From contig CANLNT010000002.1 of assembly GCA_947492825.1 (NCBI GenBank), positions 256,501 through 320,500 on the forward strand: DNA of 64,000 nucleotides, given 5' to 3'. Both the position numbers and the translations under genes were made by a program. The DNA is from an uncultured Paracoccaceae bacterium. Lineage in GTDB: Bacteria; Pseudomonadota; Alphaproteobacteria; Rhodobacterales; Rhodobacteraceae. A model generated the notes under the pieces. It saw only the letters and a program-made list of their open reading frames with translations. It had not been told where the DNA came from and ran no database searches. Of this stretch, positions 51,173-59,970 are shown one piece after another; position 1 is the stretch's first letter, and each line of letters starts with the position of its first letter.

Positions 51173-51798
51173 CGCAGTTTCAGGATCAGAAGCTTGGCCA
51201 GATCGTTGCGATGCTGTTCCTCGGCGCGGTCATCGTAGATGCGCACGTCCTGTACCTTCTGTTCGGCAAAAACAGTGTCTAAAGCGGACAAAACAGGGGC
51301 AAATCCGGCAGAATCGTAATGTCCGGCATTGACAGACAGCACGCAGGTAGCACCGGGGGCTGCGAGTGCAAGAAGAGGCCGCAAACCTTCTGGCCCAACG
51401 TGTCCATGAGTGAATGTCCCGGCACTGACGATCCCGGCATAGGACGCAGGCGCAAGGGTGTGACCAGGTTCAAAAATGTCGTCACTGTAAAGGTCGCGAT
51501 AGTGGCCTTTGCTTTGGGCAACACGCAGCATCTTTTCGGACAGGTCGACAGCGTCAATGGGACCGATCCGCATATGCGCCAGATGATCCGCGACCAGCCC
51601 TGTACCGGCCCCGAAATCAAGCACGGGGCCCACGCCACCGGCGCCTGCAAAGGCAAGGGCAACGGCACGCGGCAATTGATATCCCATCGCCTCGCCAAAA
51701 CCGGCGTCATAGGTCTGCGCCCAAGCGTCATAAAGCGCGCGAATGCCGTCGTCTGACGACAGCGCATAAGCATCCGACAGGTTGGGCAGCTTGGGCAT
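51169..51798 (-). CDS. Class I SAM-dependent methyltransferase
   Basis: A 209-aa methyltransferase-like protein. Motif I is PVLDFGAGTGLVADHL (~62-77), the acidic loop is PIDAVDLSEKMLRVA (~81-95), and a post-motif SAGTFTHGHVGPEGL follows. The ATG at 51798 (MPKLPNLSDAY) is used because the apparent first codon at 51804 is TTG. Convergent with the CaiD-like gene (4-nt overlap). Substrate unknown. Confidence 0.8.
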   Translation of the reverse strand: MPKLPNLSDAYALSSDDGIRALYDAWAQTYDAGFGEAMGYQLPRAVALAFAGAGGVGPVLDFGAGTGLVADHLAHMRIGPIDAVDLSEKMLRVAQSKGHYRDLYSDDIFEPGHTLAPASYAGIVSAGTFTHGHVGPEGLRPLLALAAPGATCVLSVNAGHYDSAGFAPVLSALDTVFAEQKVQDVRIYDDRAEEQHRNDLAKLLILKLR

Positions 51799-51852
51799 AG
51801 GCAAACGTTAACATAACCTTGCATCCCGTCCAGTGCTGGGCCATCCCAAGGC

Positions 51853-52707
51853 ATGACACAGACTTTGCTTTCATTCGGTCACGGTTACTCTGCGCAGGCG
51901 CTTGAACCGCATGTGCGGGACTGGCGCGTGATCGGCACCACCCGGAACGAGGATAAACTGGCCGCCATGATGGCGCGCGGGGTTGAGCCGCGGATCTGGC
52001 CCGGCGCAAACATGATCCCCGCGCTGGATGCGGCCACGCATCTGTTGATCTCGGCCGCGCCGGATGAAAACGGCGACCCGGTACTGGCAGAACTGCGGGA
52101 TGAAATTGCACAGCGCGCCGGGCAATTCCAATGGGTCGGCTATCTGTCCACGACCGGGGTCTACGGCGACCATCAGGGCGATTGGGTGGATGAGGACACG
52201 CCCCTGACCCCGGCCACCAAACGCGGAATCGCCCGTGTTAGAGCCGAAAGCGAATGGTCAGCCATCCCCGGACTTCCACTGCACATCTTCCGCCTTGCGG
52301 GCATCTACGGCCCCGGACGTGGCCCCTTTGCCAAGGTGCGAGCTGGTACGGCGCGGCGGATCATCAAGCCCGGTCAGGTGTTCAGCCGCACCCATGTGAC
52401 GGATATCGCGCAAGTCCTCGCCGCCTCAATCGCGCGGCCAAATCCGGGTGCTGCCTACAACGTCTGTGACGATGACCCGGCCCCACCCGAAGACGTGATC
52501 GCGCACGCGGCCGACTTGCTGGGCCTGCCCGTGCCAGAGGCCGAAGAATTCGCAACGGCAGAGATGACGCCAATGGCACGCAGCTTTTACGCCGAAAGCA
52601 AGAAGGTGCGGAACGACCGGATCAAATCAGAGCTGGGCGTTACCCTGCGCTACCCGGATTATCGGGCAGGGCTTGCTGCCCTTCTGGCCGCGGAAACATC
52701 CGCCTGA
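51853..52707 (+). CDS. NAD-dependent epimerase/dehydratase-family (extended SDR-like) protein
   Basis: A 284-aa Rossmann protein related to YeeZ. The N-terminus LLSFGHGYSAQALEPHV replaces the classic GxxGxxG by GHGYSA, as in YeeZ-type members. The active-site Tyr region is YLSTTGVYGDHQGDWVDED (~96-114) and RLAGIYGPGRGPFAKV (~148-163) is typical. Its last 68 nt overlap the convergent membrane-protein gene. Substrate unknown. Confidence 0.82.
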   Translation: MTQTLLSFGHGYSAQALEPHVRDWRVIGTTRNEDKLAAMMARGVEPRIWPGANMIPALDAATHLLISAAPDENGDPVLAELRDEIAQRAGQFQWVGYLSTTGVYGDHQGDWVDEDTPLTPATKRGIARVRAESEWSAIPGLPLHIFRLAGIYGPGRGPFAKVRAGTARRIIKPGQVFSRTHVTDIAQVLAASIARPNPGAAYNVCDDDPAPPEDVIAHAADLLGLPVPEAEEFATAEMTPMARSFYAESKKVRNDRIKSELGVTLRYPDYRAGLAALLAAETSA

Positions 52708-53323
52708 CACCCCAGGCGATGCCCGCAAAGGCCAGCAACAGCACCCCGGCGGCGGCAAAATAGGTAACATAAGTCGCCAGGCGGTCGGGCACCGTCAGCG
52801 AGTTCAGGAACGGATAGGGCAGACCATTGGTCACTGTGCCGCGCGGCGTCGTCGCCAGCGTCTGCACCACAAACTCTATCCAGCAAATATAGACACTAAT
52901 CAGGCCAATCAGCCACAATGCACCCGCCTTTAGCCTGCGGAAAGCGCGGTGAATGAAGGTGGCGTCGATCCATTGCAGCAGCGGGCCAAGACCGTGCAGA
53001 TAAAGCTCCAGATAGGGTTCGCCCAGCTTGCCGTCGCGGGTCACGGATGTTGGATCGTTCAGGAACAGCGACCAGTAAAGATAGACAACCATCGCGTTCA
53101 CGACCGCGGTCATGCTGACGAACCCGTCCCAGCGTTTGGTGCTGCGGCCTTCCTCGATCGCCATCATGCGGCTGGCGGCAAAGAAAGAGCAAAACAGCGC
53201 CCAGACCGTCAGAAATCGGAACGGCCCCGCGAATTGCGCGTAGTCGCTGAGAAACACCATGCGCAGGCAATAGCCAGCGGCCAGCAAGAACACGATCCAG
53301 CGATAGATTTTGACGGCTTTCAT
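52640..53323 (-). CDS. Pr6Pr / FAR-17a-AIG1-like membrane protein
   Basis: A 227-aa integral membrane protein. The start at 53323 (MKAVKIYRWIVFLLAAGYCL) has GGAGGGACC upstream; the longer frame is discarded. About six helices are visible, with conserved-looking HGLGPLLQWIDATF and YPFLNS segments seen in this family. Its 3' end overlaps the epimerase by 68 nt. Function unknown; some eukaryotic relatives hydrolyse fatty-acid esters of hydroxy fatty acids. Confidence 0.7.
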   Translation of the reverse strand: MKAVKIYRWIVFLLAAGYCLRMVFLSDYAQFAGPFRFLTVWALFCSFFAASRMMAIEEGRSTKRWDGFVSMTAVVNAMVVYLYWSLFLNDPTSVTRDGKLGEPYLELYLHGLGPLLQWIDATFIHRAFRRLKAGALWLIGLISVYICWIEFVVQTLATTPRGTVTNGLPYPFLNSLTVPDRLATYVTYFAAAGVLLLAFAGIAWGVRRMFPRPEGQQALPDNPGSAG

Positions 53324-53459
53324 GTGGTCCCTCCGGTTTGCGTCAGACTGCCGCGCGCAGCGCCCGCTTGCAAACCCTGACCCTGCGTCGCGATTTCCCT
53401 TGAAGCCATGCCGCACGCGCCACATATCCACACGGGACAGCAACGGGGCCAGCACCACC

Positions 53460-54227
53460 ATGCGCACAGCCATCGCCGCCTTTCTTGACCACGCCGCCGT
53501 GCGGCGCGGGATCATCGCGGTGATCCTGTTCAACGCCGTTATTTTGGGGTTAGAGACGTCATCGACCGTCATGGACACCTATGGCCCGCTGATCCTGCGG
53601 CTTGATGCGATCTGTCTGGCGATCTTCGTGACAGAGATCGCGCTGAAACTTTTCGCCCATCGCCTCGCTTTCTTCCGCGATGGCTGGAACATCTTTGATT
53701 TTGTGATCGTCGGCATCGCCTTGGTGCCCGCCGCCCAAGGGCTGTCGGTGCTGCGGGCGCTGCGCATCCTGCGGGTGCTGCGCGTCGTCTCGGTGGCGCC
53801 CAGCCTGCGCCGCGTGGTCGAAGGTTTCATCACAGCGCTGCCCGGCATGGGATCGGTATTCATGCTGATGGGGATCATCTTCTACATCGGCGCTGTCATG
53901 GCGACAAAGCTTTTCGGCGCAAGTTTCCCGCAATGGTTCGGGTCACTCGGGCAATCGGCCTATTCGTTGTTTCAGATCATGACGCTGGAAAGCTGGTCCA
54001 TGGGAATCGTGAGACCCGTGATGGAGGTCTACCCCTACGCCTGGGCCTTTTTCATCCCCTTCATCATGGTCACAACTTTTGCGGTGGTGAACTTGCTGGT
54101 GGGTCTGATCGTGAACTCCATGCAAGACGCCCACCACGAAGAAGACGTCGCCGCCACAGACGCCTACCGGGATGAAGTCATGGCCAAACTGGATGCGATT
54201 GAAAAGCGGCTGGAAGGGCGGGGGTAG
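53460..54227 (+). CDS. Voltage-gated sodium channel, NaChBac (BacNav) type
   Basis: A 255-aa single-domain six-helix channel. Voltage sensor S4 carries arginines at every third position, R99, R102, R105, R108 (LRALRILRVLRVVSV). The selectivity filter TLESWSM (175-181) is the BacNav sequence. S6 is FIPFIMVTTFAVVNLLVGLI, followed by an acidic linker and a short coiled coil (~230-255) for tetramerisation. The start ATG 53460 gives the usual short N-terminus. These channels conduct Na+ and, in some bacteria, affect motility and chemotaxis. Confidence 0.93.
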   Translation: MRTAIAAFLDHAAVRRGIIAVILFNAVILGLETSSTVMDTYGPLILRLDAICLAIFVTEIALKLFAHRLAFFRDGWNIFDFVIVGIALVPAAQGLSVLRALRILRVLRVVSVAPSLRRVVEGFITALPGMGSVFMLMGIIFYIGAVMATKLFGASFPQWFGSLGQSAYSLFQIMTLESWSMGIVRPVMEVYPYAWAFFIPFIMVTTFAVVNLLVGLIVNSMQDAHHEEDVAATDAYRDEVMAKLDAIEKRLEGRG

Positions 54228-54231
54228 GGTC

Positions 54232-54450
54232 TGCTATGCGGACGAAGCCGACCTTCGCGACGAGCCGGGCCCATCGCCGATCCGCGGGTGGGCGATCCGA
54301 CAGAATTTTTGCAGCGCTTTATGGTTGTCAGGTCATCTTCCGCACTAGCGGTGCGCGCGGCTGGCAAATCGCCAACCCGTCGGGGCGGGTCGGCGATGGG
54401 CCCGGCGGGCTAAAGCCCTTGTTCCGGGCCCGTCAGCGCGCTGAATGAAC
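54232..54450 (+). repeat. ~220-bp dispersed repeat, copy 2
   Basis: Same sequence order and strand as 39861-40080, beginning CTATGCGGACGAAGCCGACC, 4 nt after the sodium-channel stop. The hairpin is ATCGCCAACCCG/CGGGTCGGCGAT (54368-54397, one mismatch against the perfect stem of copy 1). Ends CAGCGCGCTGAATGAAC. Confidence 0.85.
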
Positions 54451-54479
54451 ATTGATTTGAGCTCAGAGCCGCCCCTGAA

Positions 54480-54956
54480 CTAATTTTTGGCGGCCGCGTA
54501 TGCGTCGGCGAATGGCACGAATTTTGGAAGCTTTCGGAAGAACGTGTCGGTGTCAGCGAGCTCGTAGAAGCGGCTGTCCAGATCGCCGAAATCCATCGGA
54601 TCAACTGGCGGCCCCACAATCTTCTCTCTTTCGATCTTTTTGCCAGGAAACGGTGTGCCTAACCTTACCATGGCTTCTTCGATTGTTTGACCAACGTCGC
54701 GCATTCCGATGGCTACGAAACCCTCCGCAGCTTCCGGTGCTGTCGTTCCGGTCGAGTTATAGAAGTACTGCCAGAAGCCACCATTGTAGACTTCCAGATG
54801 GAGCCAATGAACGGTGAAGAGATGAACCGCTTTGGTCGGTACACCCAGGATGCTTTTCAACCACGCCTCACGACCGTTGTAGAAGTCAAAGTCATCATAG
54901 TATGGCTCATAAAATGCAGGGTATGCACGAGGAGAATTGAGCAATCTGTAGAGCAT
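54480..54956 (-). CDS. DUF4375-like (DMP19-type) protein
   Basis: A 158-aa cytoplasmic protein. LEVYNGGFWQYFYNSTGTTA (~53-72), then EAAEGFVAIGMRDVGQTIEEAM, match the NGG-hydrophobic-x-QYF/Y-N-S-x-G pattern of the DUF4375 family. The gene has clearly lower GC than its surroundings and a weak ribosome site. It stands alone between repeat copy 2 and dxs, suggesting acquisition. Function unknown; the start could lie elsewhere. Confidence 0.65.
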   Translation of the reverse strand: MLYRLLNSPRAYPAFYEPYYDDFDFYNGREAWLKSILGVPTKAVHLFTVHWLHLEVYNGGFWQYFYNSTGTTAPEAAEGFVAIGMRDVGQTIEEAMVRLGTPFPGKKIEREKIVGPPVDPMDFGDLDSRFYELADTDTFFRKLPKFVPFADAYAAAKN

Positions 54957-55054
54957 CCCAACACACCAAAGTCGGCAAAGTTCGCCTCACCATGCCAGCC
55001 AATGATGGCATAAATTCGACGATCTGTTTGGGTTCATACCAGACATTCGTCCAA

Positions 55055-56968
55055 TCAAGCCCGCTTCCCCACAGACGCCACGCCCAGCACCTCAAGCACC
55101 TTCGCCTCGATATCCTCGGCATTCAGGCCCGCGACCGCGTACATGTCGCGCGGGCTGGCTTGGTCGATGAAGATATCGGGCAGCACCATCGAGCGATACT
55201 TCAGCCCGTGATCGAACACACACTCATCCGCCAGCAACTGCGCCACATGTGACCCAAATCCACCGACTGACCCTTCCTCAATGGTTATCAGCGCGTCGTG
55301 CTCTGCTGCCAGTTTCAGGATCATGTCCCTGTCCAGCGGCTTGGCGAAACGGGCATCGGCAATCGTTGGGGTGATGCCCTTTGCCGCAAGTGCTTCACAG
55401 GCGGTTTCGACCTCTGCGAGGCGCGTTCCAAACGACAAAATCGCTACTTTAGAGCCTGTTTTGACGATCCGGCCCTTGCCGATCTCCAATGGCTCCGCAC
55501 CCTCGGGTATCTCGACGCCCACGCCCTCGCCACGTGGGAACCGGAAGGCGGACGGCCCGTCCTCATAGGCCGCGGCCGTCGCGACCATGCGCACCAGCTC
55601 GGCCTCATCCGCGGCGGCCATGACCACAAACCCCGGCAGGTTTGCCAGATAGGCCACATCAAACGCGCCAGCATGGGTCGCGCCGTCAGCCCCCACCAGC
55701 CCGGCACGGTCAATCGCAAAGCGCACCGGCAGGCGCTGGATCGCCACATCATGCACCACCTGATCATAGCCGCGCTGCAGAAAGGTCGAATAAAGTGCGC
55801 AAAACGGCTTCATCCCACCGGCGGCCAACCCAGCGGCAAAGGTCACCGCGTGTTGTTCGGCTATCCCCACGTCAAAGCAGCGCGAGGCATAGCGCTGCAT
55901 GAACTTGTTCAGCCCGGTGCCATCGGGCATCGCCGCCGTGATCGCGCAGATTTTAGAGTCTGTTTCGGCCATTTTGACCAATGTATCGGCAAAAACGCTC
56001 GTATAGCTGGGCGCGTTGGACGGGGCTTTCTTCTGCTCGCCCGTGACCACGTTGAACGTGCCAACCCCGTGGCCCTTGTCGCGCGCGGCCTCTGCCGGGC
56101 CATAGCCTTTGCCCTTCTTTGTGATCGCATGGATCAGGGTCGGCCCTGTGGCGCGTGCCTTGACCGTACGCAAGACAGCCAGCAGCTGATCCATGTCATG
56201 CCCGTCAATCGGGCCCAGATAGCTGAACCCCAGTTGTTCAAACAGCGTGCCGCCCACGGTCATATGCTTGACCATATCCTTGGCCCGCTTGGCCCCTTCG
56301 CGGAAGGGTTCGGGCAGCAGGCTGACGGCCCCCTTCGCTGCCGCCTTTAGCTCTTGAAACGGCTCACCTGCATAAAGCTGGCTCAGATAAGACGACATCG
56401 CGCCCACCGGCGGGGCAATCGACATTTCGTTGTCGTTCAGGATCACAATCAGCCGTTTTTTCAGGTGGCCCGCGTTGTTCATCGCCTCATAGGCCATACC
56501 CGCCGACATCGCGCCGTCACCGATCACCGCAATCGCGTCACCGCCTTCACCGCCCAGATCGCGCGCCGTGGCAAAGCCAAGTGCTGCGGAAATCGAGGTG
56601 CTGGAATGCGCGGCACCAAAGGGGTCATATTCGCTTTCGCTGCGCTTGGTGAAACCCGATAGCCCATCCTTCATCCGCAAGGTACGGATGCGGTCACGCC
56701 GCCCAGTCAGAATCTTGTGCGGATAACATTGGTGGCTGACGTCCCAGATGATCTTGTCCTTGGGCGCATCAAAAACCGCGTGCAGCGCCACGGTCAGTTC
56801 CACCACACCCAGGCCCGCGCCCAGATGCCCGCCGGTGACGCTGACCGCACTGATCGTCTCTTCGCGGACCTCATCGGCAAGCCGGCGCAACTCGGCATCA
56901 GACATCCCCTTCATATCGGCAGGGGTGGCGACACAATCCAAAAGGGGGGTCACAGGGCGTTCGGTCAT
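55055..56968 (-). CDS. dxs: 1-deoxy-D-xylulose-5-phosphate synthase, ispA-linked copy
   Basis: A 637-aa [23 protein letters not shown], the catalytic His in [11 protein letters not shown], ThDP motif [16 protein letters not shown] and [16 protein letters not shown] are present. It is clearly paralogous to the copy at 10250-12163 and of the same length. It follows ispA and xseB (8-nt gap to ispA), the usual housekeeping arrangement in alphaproteobacteria, so this is probably the general-purpose copy. Confidence 0.96.
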   Translation of the reverse strand: MTERPVTPLLDCVATPADMKGMSDAELRRLADEVREETISAVSVTGGHLGAGLGVVELTVALHAVFDAPKDKIIWDVSHQCYPHKILTGRRDRIRTLRMKDGLSGFTKRSESEYDPFGAAHSSTSISAALGFATARDLGGEGGDAIAVIGDGAMSAGMAYEAMNNAGHLKKRLIVILNDNEMSIAPPVGAMSSYLSQLYAGEPFQELKAAAKGAVSLLPEPFREGAKRAKDMVKHMTVGGTLFEQLGFSYLGPIDGHDMDQLLAVLRTVKARATGPTLIHAITKKGKGYGPAEAARDKGHGVGTFNVVTGEQKKAPSNAPSYTSVFADTLVKMAETDSKICAITAAMPDGTGLNKFMQRYASRCFDVGIAEQHAVTFAAGLAAGGMKPFCALYSTFLQRGYDQVVHDVAIQRLPVRFAIDRAGLVGADGATHAGAFDVAYLANLPGFVVMAAADEAELVRMVATAAAYEDGPSAFRFPRGEGVGVEIPEGAEPLEIGKGRIVKTGSKVAILSFGTRLAEVETACEALAAKGITPTIADARFAKPLDRDMILKLAAEHDALITIEEGSVGGFGSHVAQLLADECVFDHGLKYRSMVLPDIFIDQASPRDMYAVAGLNAEDIEAKVLEVLGVASVGKRA

Positions 56969-56976
56969 GTCGTGTC

Positions 56977-57843
56977 CTATCTGTCCCGGGCGATGACAAA
57001 TTGCGCAGCCGCGCGCAAGGTGTCAGCCTTCGCCCCATAGGGATTTAGCGCATCACAGGCCGAATCCACCAGTTCGCTTGCGCGGCTTTTCGCCCCATCC
57101 AGCCCCAAAAGCGAAACAAATGTCGCCTTTCCGGCAGCATCGTCCTTGCGTACGGCCTTGCCCACGGCGGCGGCATCGCCTTCCACGTCCAAAATGTCAT
57201 CCGCGATTTGAAAGGCGAGGCCAAGTGCATCGCCATAGGCCCGCAAAGGCGCCTCATCCGCGCCCGCCATCCGGGGGCCCGCACAGCAGGACCAGGTGAT
57301 CAGCGCGCCGGTCTTGCCACTTTGCAACGTGATGATCTGATCTAGCGTCAGCGGCGTGGCTGCGGTCTCTGCAGCAATGTCCAGCATTTGCCCGCCGATC
57401 ATCCCGTCGATGCCTGCGGCTTGCGCCAACGAGCGGATCAACCGCAGTTTGGCCGCATCATCAAGCCCCAGATCGCCCAGCGCCTCGAACGCCAACGTCT
57501 GAAGCGCGTCACCCGCCAGCACGGCAATCGCCTCGTCCCATTTGCGATGCACGGTTGGCTTGCCCCGGCGCAGGTCGTCGTCATCCATGCACGGCAGATC
57601 ATCGTGGATCAGCGAATAGGCGTGCAAGGCTTCAATCGCCAGTGCCGCATCCCCGGCCTGACCGGGGGTGATCCCGTGCAATGCCGCACCTTCCAGCACC
57701 AGAAATCCACGTAGCGCCTTGCCACCTTCCAGCGCATAGGTCGCTGCCGCTTTCAGGACGCCATCACGCGGGGCCATCGCGGCCGCCATCCGGGCCGCAA
57801 CAACCGCCTGCGCCTGACGCAATGCGTCGGCAAAGTCAGTCAT
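56977..57843 (-). CDS. ispA: Farnesyl (polyprenyl) diphosphate synthase
   Basis: A 288-aa trans-prenyltransferase. Asp-rich motifs are [20 protein letters not shown] (~80-99) and [12 protein letters not shown] (~217-228). The start at 57843 ([12 protein letters not shown]) overlaps the xseB stop by 8 nt. The order xseB-ispA-dxs is conserved in many proteobacteria. It provides FPP, which CrtE and others can extend. Confidence 0.94.
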   Translation of the reverse strand: MTDFADALRQAQAVVAARMAAAMAPRDGVLKAAATYALEGGKALRGFLVLEGAALHGITPGQAGDAALAIEALHAYSLIHDDLPCMDDDDLRRGKPTVHRKWDEAIAVLAGDALQTLAFEALGDLGLDDAAKLRLIRSLAQAAGIDGMIGGQMLDIAAETAATPLTLDQIITLQSGKTGALITWSCCAGPRMAGADEAPLRAYGDALGLAFQIADDILDVEGDAAAVGKAVRKDDAAGKATFVSLLGLDGAKSRASELVDSACDALNPYGAKADTLRAAAQFVIARDR

Positions 57844-58069
57844 CCAGCGGCGCGGTCCCGGTGGGTTGACCGGAGCCATCCAGCGTAATCTTGGCGACCT
57901 TTTCTTCGGCCTCTTTCAGCTTGGCTTCACAGCGGGCTTTCAACGCAGCCCCCCGCTCGTACAGCTTGATCGACTCGTCCAGCGCCACATCACCGCGCTC
58001 CAACTGGCCCACAACCTGTTCCAGCTCTTTCATCGCGTCTTCAAAGCTCATCGCATCGACATCACTCAT
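57836..58069 (-). CDS. xseB: Exodeoxyribonuclease VII small subunit
   Basis: A 77-aa helical protein. MSFEDAMKELEQVVGQLERGDVALDESIKLYERG (~7-40, given for location; key residues FE, LE-x2-V, LE-x-G, L-x-ES) is the XseB signature. It binds the large subunit XseA. It overlaps both the deacetylase-like gene upstream (4 nt) and ispA downstream (8 nt). Confidence 0.95.
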   Translation of the reverse strand: MSDVDAMSFEDAMKELEQVVGQLERGDVALDESIKLYERGAALKARCEAKLKEAEEKVAKITLDGSGQPTGTAPLDD

Positions 58070-58989
58070 GTCGCCCGCTCCTTCAATACTGTCACATGGG
58101 CCGCCGCAGCCGCACCCAGCGCCTCAAGGTCATACCCGCCCTCAAGGCTTGATACCACCCGGCCCGCGCAATGTTCAGCCGCCACATCGCACAGCCGGTC
58201 CGTCACCCAGGCAAAATCCTCTGTCGTCAGGTTCATCCCCGCCAATGGATCAGCCTCATGTGCATCAAATCCCGCCGAAATCAGCAGAAGTTGCGGAGAG
58301 AACGCATCGACCCTTGGCAACACGACCCGCTCCATCACATCGCGAAACGGCTTTGAACCGGTGCCGCCCGGCAAGGGCACGTTCAACACATTGCCCACGC
58401 CCGTTTCATGCGCGGCCCCGGTGCCGGGATAGAGCGGGCTTTGATGGGTCGAACAGAACAGGATGCGTGCGTCTTCCTCCACCAGATCCTGCGTGCCATT
58501 GCCGTGATGCACGTCGAAATCGACAATCGCCACACGGTCCAACCCGTGATGATCCAGCGCATATTTCGCCGCAATCGCGACATTGCCAAAGAAACAAAAC
58601 CCCATTGCCGTCTCACGCTCTGCATGATGGCCGGGTGGGCGCATCGCGACAAAGGCGTTGTCCGCCTCGCCCGCCATCACCAGATCAACCGCGCGGACAA
58701 TCCCGCCCACCCCACGGAACGCGGCGGCCAGCGTGCCCACGGACATATGGGTATCCGCATCCAGCGACCGCCAGCCTTCGGTAGGGGCGGCACGGCGGAT
58801 GCTGTTGATATGTCCCTGCGGATGACAGCGCAGAATGTCGTCCTCTGCCCCCAACGGGGCCTTCACGCGCAACAGCTCCAACCCTTCAAGCGCGCCCAAA
58901 ACGGCATCCAGCCGCGCCACCTGTTCAGGGTGGCCGGGCGGGGTCACATGGTCATAACAATCGGGGTGGGTGATCAATGCTGTGGTCAT
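58066..58989 (-). CDS. Histone-deacetylase-family (acetoin/acetylpolyamine) hydrolase
   Basis: A 307-aa zinc hydrolase. The start at 58989 (MTTALITHPDCYDHVTPPGH) is preferred over the Met six codons earlier. The catalytic His pair is in AMRPPGHHAERETAMGFC (~115-132) and zinc ligands are in VDFDVHHGNGTQDL (~157-170). The distal Asp is in LLISAGFDAHEADPLAG (~243-259), with EGGYDL near the end. Bacterial members act on acetylated polyamines or similar amides. Confidence 0.9.
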   Translation of the reverse strand: MTTALITHPDCYDHVTPPGHPEQVARLDAVLGALEGLELLRVKAPLGAEDDILRCHPQGHINSIRRAAPTEGWRSLDADTHMSVGTLAAAFRGVGGIVRAVDLVMAGEADNAFVAMRPPGHHAERETAMGFCFFGNVAIAAKYALDHHGLDRVAIVDFDVHHGNGTQDLVEEDARILFCSTHQSPLYPGTGAAHETGVGNVLNVPLPGGTGSKPFRDVMERVVLPRVDAFSPQLLLISAGFDAHEADPLAGMNLTTEDFAWVTDRLCDVAAEHCAGRVVSSLEGGYDLEALGAAAAAHVTVLKERAT

Positions 58990-59024
58990 GCCCGCAACCT
59001 CCCCCATCGCGCCGGAACCTGCAA

Positions 59025-59100
59025 CTTCTTCTGGCCAAAATAATCCTGGGGGAGTCCGCTTGCGGACGGGGGCAAAGCCCCCAAAAGGGGGTCGTCATTT
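59025..59100 (+). repeat. Dispersed repeat copy f with two hairpins
   Basis: CTTCTTCTGGCCAAAATAAT then CCTGGGGGAG, GTCCGC TT GCGGAC and GGGGGC AAA GCCCCC. It lies upstream of the deacetylase-like gene, in opposite orientation to its close relative at 48141-48204. The rest of the 279-bp gap to petR shows no gene. Confidence 0.82.
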
Positions 59101-59245
59101 TCGCGCCATTGGTCCGAGGGGAAATGGCGACGGGCGGGCACCGCCCCCACCCCAAGAGAGCAAACGAAGCGCGACGCTGGCTGTTTCGCACCGTCCACCT
59201 GTGTGCGGCCGCAATTTTGCAAGCAAAATCGCTTACCCGCACCGG

Positions 59246-59278
59246 CCCCGATTAAGGGGCGTTGCCCCTTAATCGGGG
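59246..59278 (-). terminator. Strong hairpin spanning the petR stop codon
   Basis: Perfect 15-bp stem CCCCGATTAAGGGGC/GCCCCTTAATCGGGG with a 3-nt loop. The petR TAA (59271-59269) lies inside one arm. There is no T run, so it is either a processing or stability stem or a Rho-aided terminator. Confidence 0.75.
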
Positions 59279-59970
59279 GCCAACATATACCCGGCACCGC
59301 GGACGGTTTGCAGATATCGGGGCTGTTTGGGGTCGGCCTCGATCTTGCGACGCAGCCGGGTGATCTGCACGTCGACGGCGCGTTCCTGCGTTTGCCCACC
59401 GGACCGGCTGAGCTCTTCGACCAGCCGCGCGCGGGTCATCGCCTCGCCCGGCGCGCTGGAAAAGATGCGCATCAACTGGCTCTCGGTGGCGGTCAACCGC
59501 ACAAGATCATCACCCTGCCACATCTCACCGCGCGCGATGTCATAGCGGATCGGGCCAAGGTTCAGCACCTTGGGTGCAACCACCACAGGTTCGGCCTGCG
59601 GCACGCGCCGCAAAATCGCGTTGATCCGCAACAACAGCTCTTTGGGTTCAAACGGCTTGGCCAGATAGTCATCGGCCCCTGCTTCCAACCCGGTGATCCG
59701 GTCATCCGTCTCACCTTTGGCGGTCAACAACAGGATCGGCGTGGTGATGGTCTTGCGCAGATCGCGGCACAGGCTCATGCCATCTTCGCCCGGCATCATC
59801 ACATCCAGCACGATCAGATCGAATTCCAACCCCGACAGAATGCGCCGCGCGTGGGCGGCATCGCGCGCGCCACTGACCAGAAACCCCGACCGCATCAGGA
59901 ACTTCTGCAACAACGTCCGAATGCGTTCGTCATCGTCAACAATCAACAAATGGGCGTCGTCAGCGTTCAT
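59269..59970 (-). CDS. petR: OmpR-family response regulator PetR
   Basis: A 233-aa regulator. Receiver acidic pocket DDDE (~11-14), phospho-Asp in LIVLDVMMPGEDG (~52-64), and Lys in DYLAKPFEPKELLLRI (~100-115). A winged-helix DNA-binding domain ends RTVRGAGYMLAPD-type. The start ATG 59970 (MNADDAHLLIVDDD) has AAGGACC upstream and overlaps petP by 11 nt. With PetP it matches the petP-petR pair known upstream of petABC in Rhodobacter capsulatus. The petABC genes are not adjacent here. Confidence 0.85.
   Translation of the reverse strand: MNADDAHLLIVDDDERIRTLLQKFLMRSGFLVSGARDAAHARRILSGLEFDLIVLDVMMPGEDGMSLCRDLRKTITTPILLLTAKGETDDRITGLEAGADDYLAKPFEPKELLLRINAILRRVPQAEPVVVAPKVLNLGPIRYDIARGEMWQGDDLVRLTATESQLMRIFSSAPGEAMTRARLVEELSRSGGQTQERAVDVQITRLRRKIEADPKQPRYLQTVRGAGYMLAPD

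Noticed and set aside
54907-55122. 71-codon minus-strand ORF between dxs and the DUF4375 gene
   Set aside because: Overlaps both real genes in another frame and has no motif or ribosome site.
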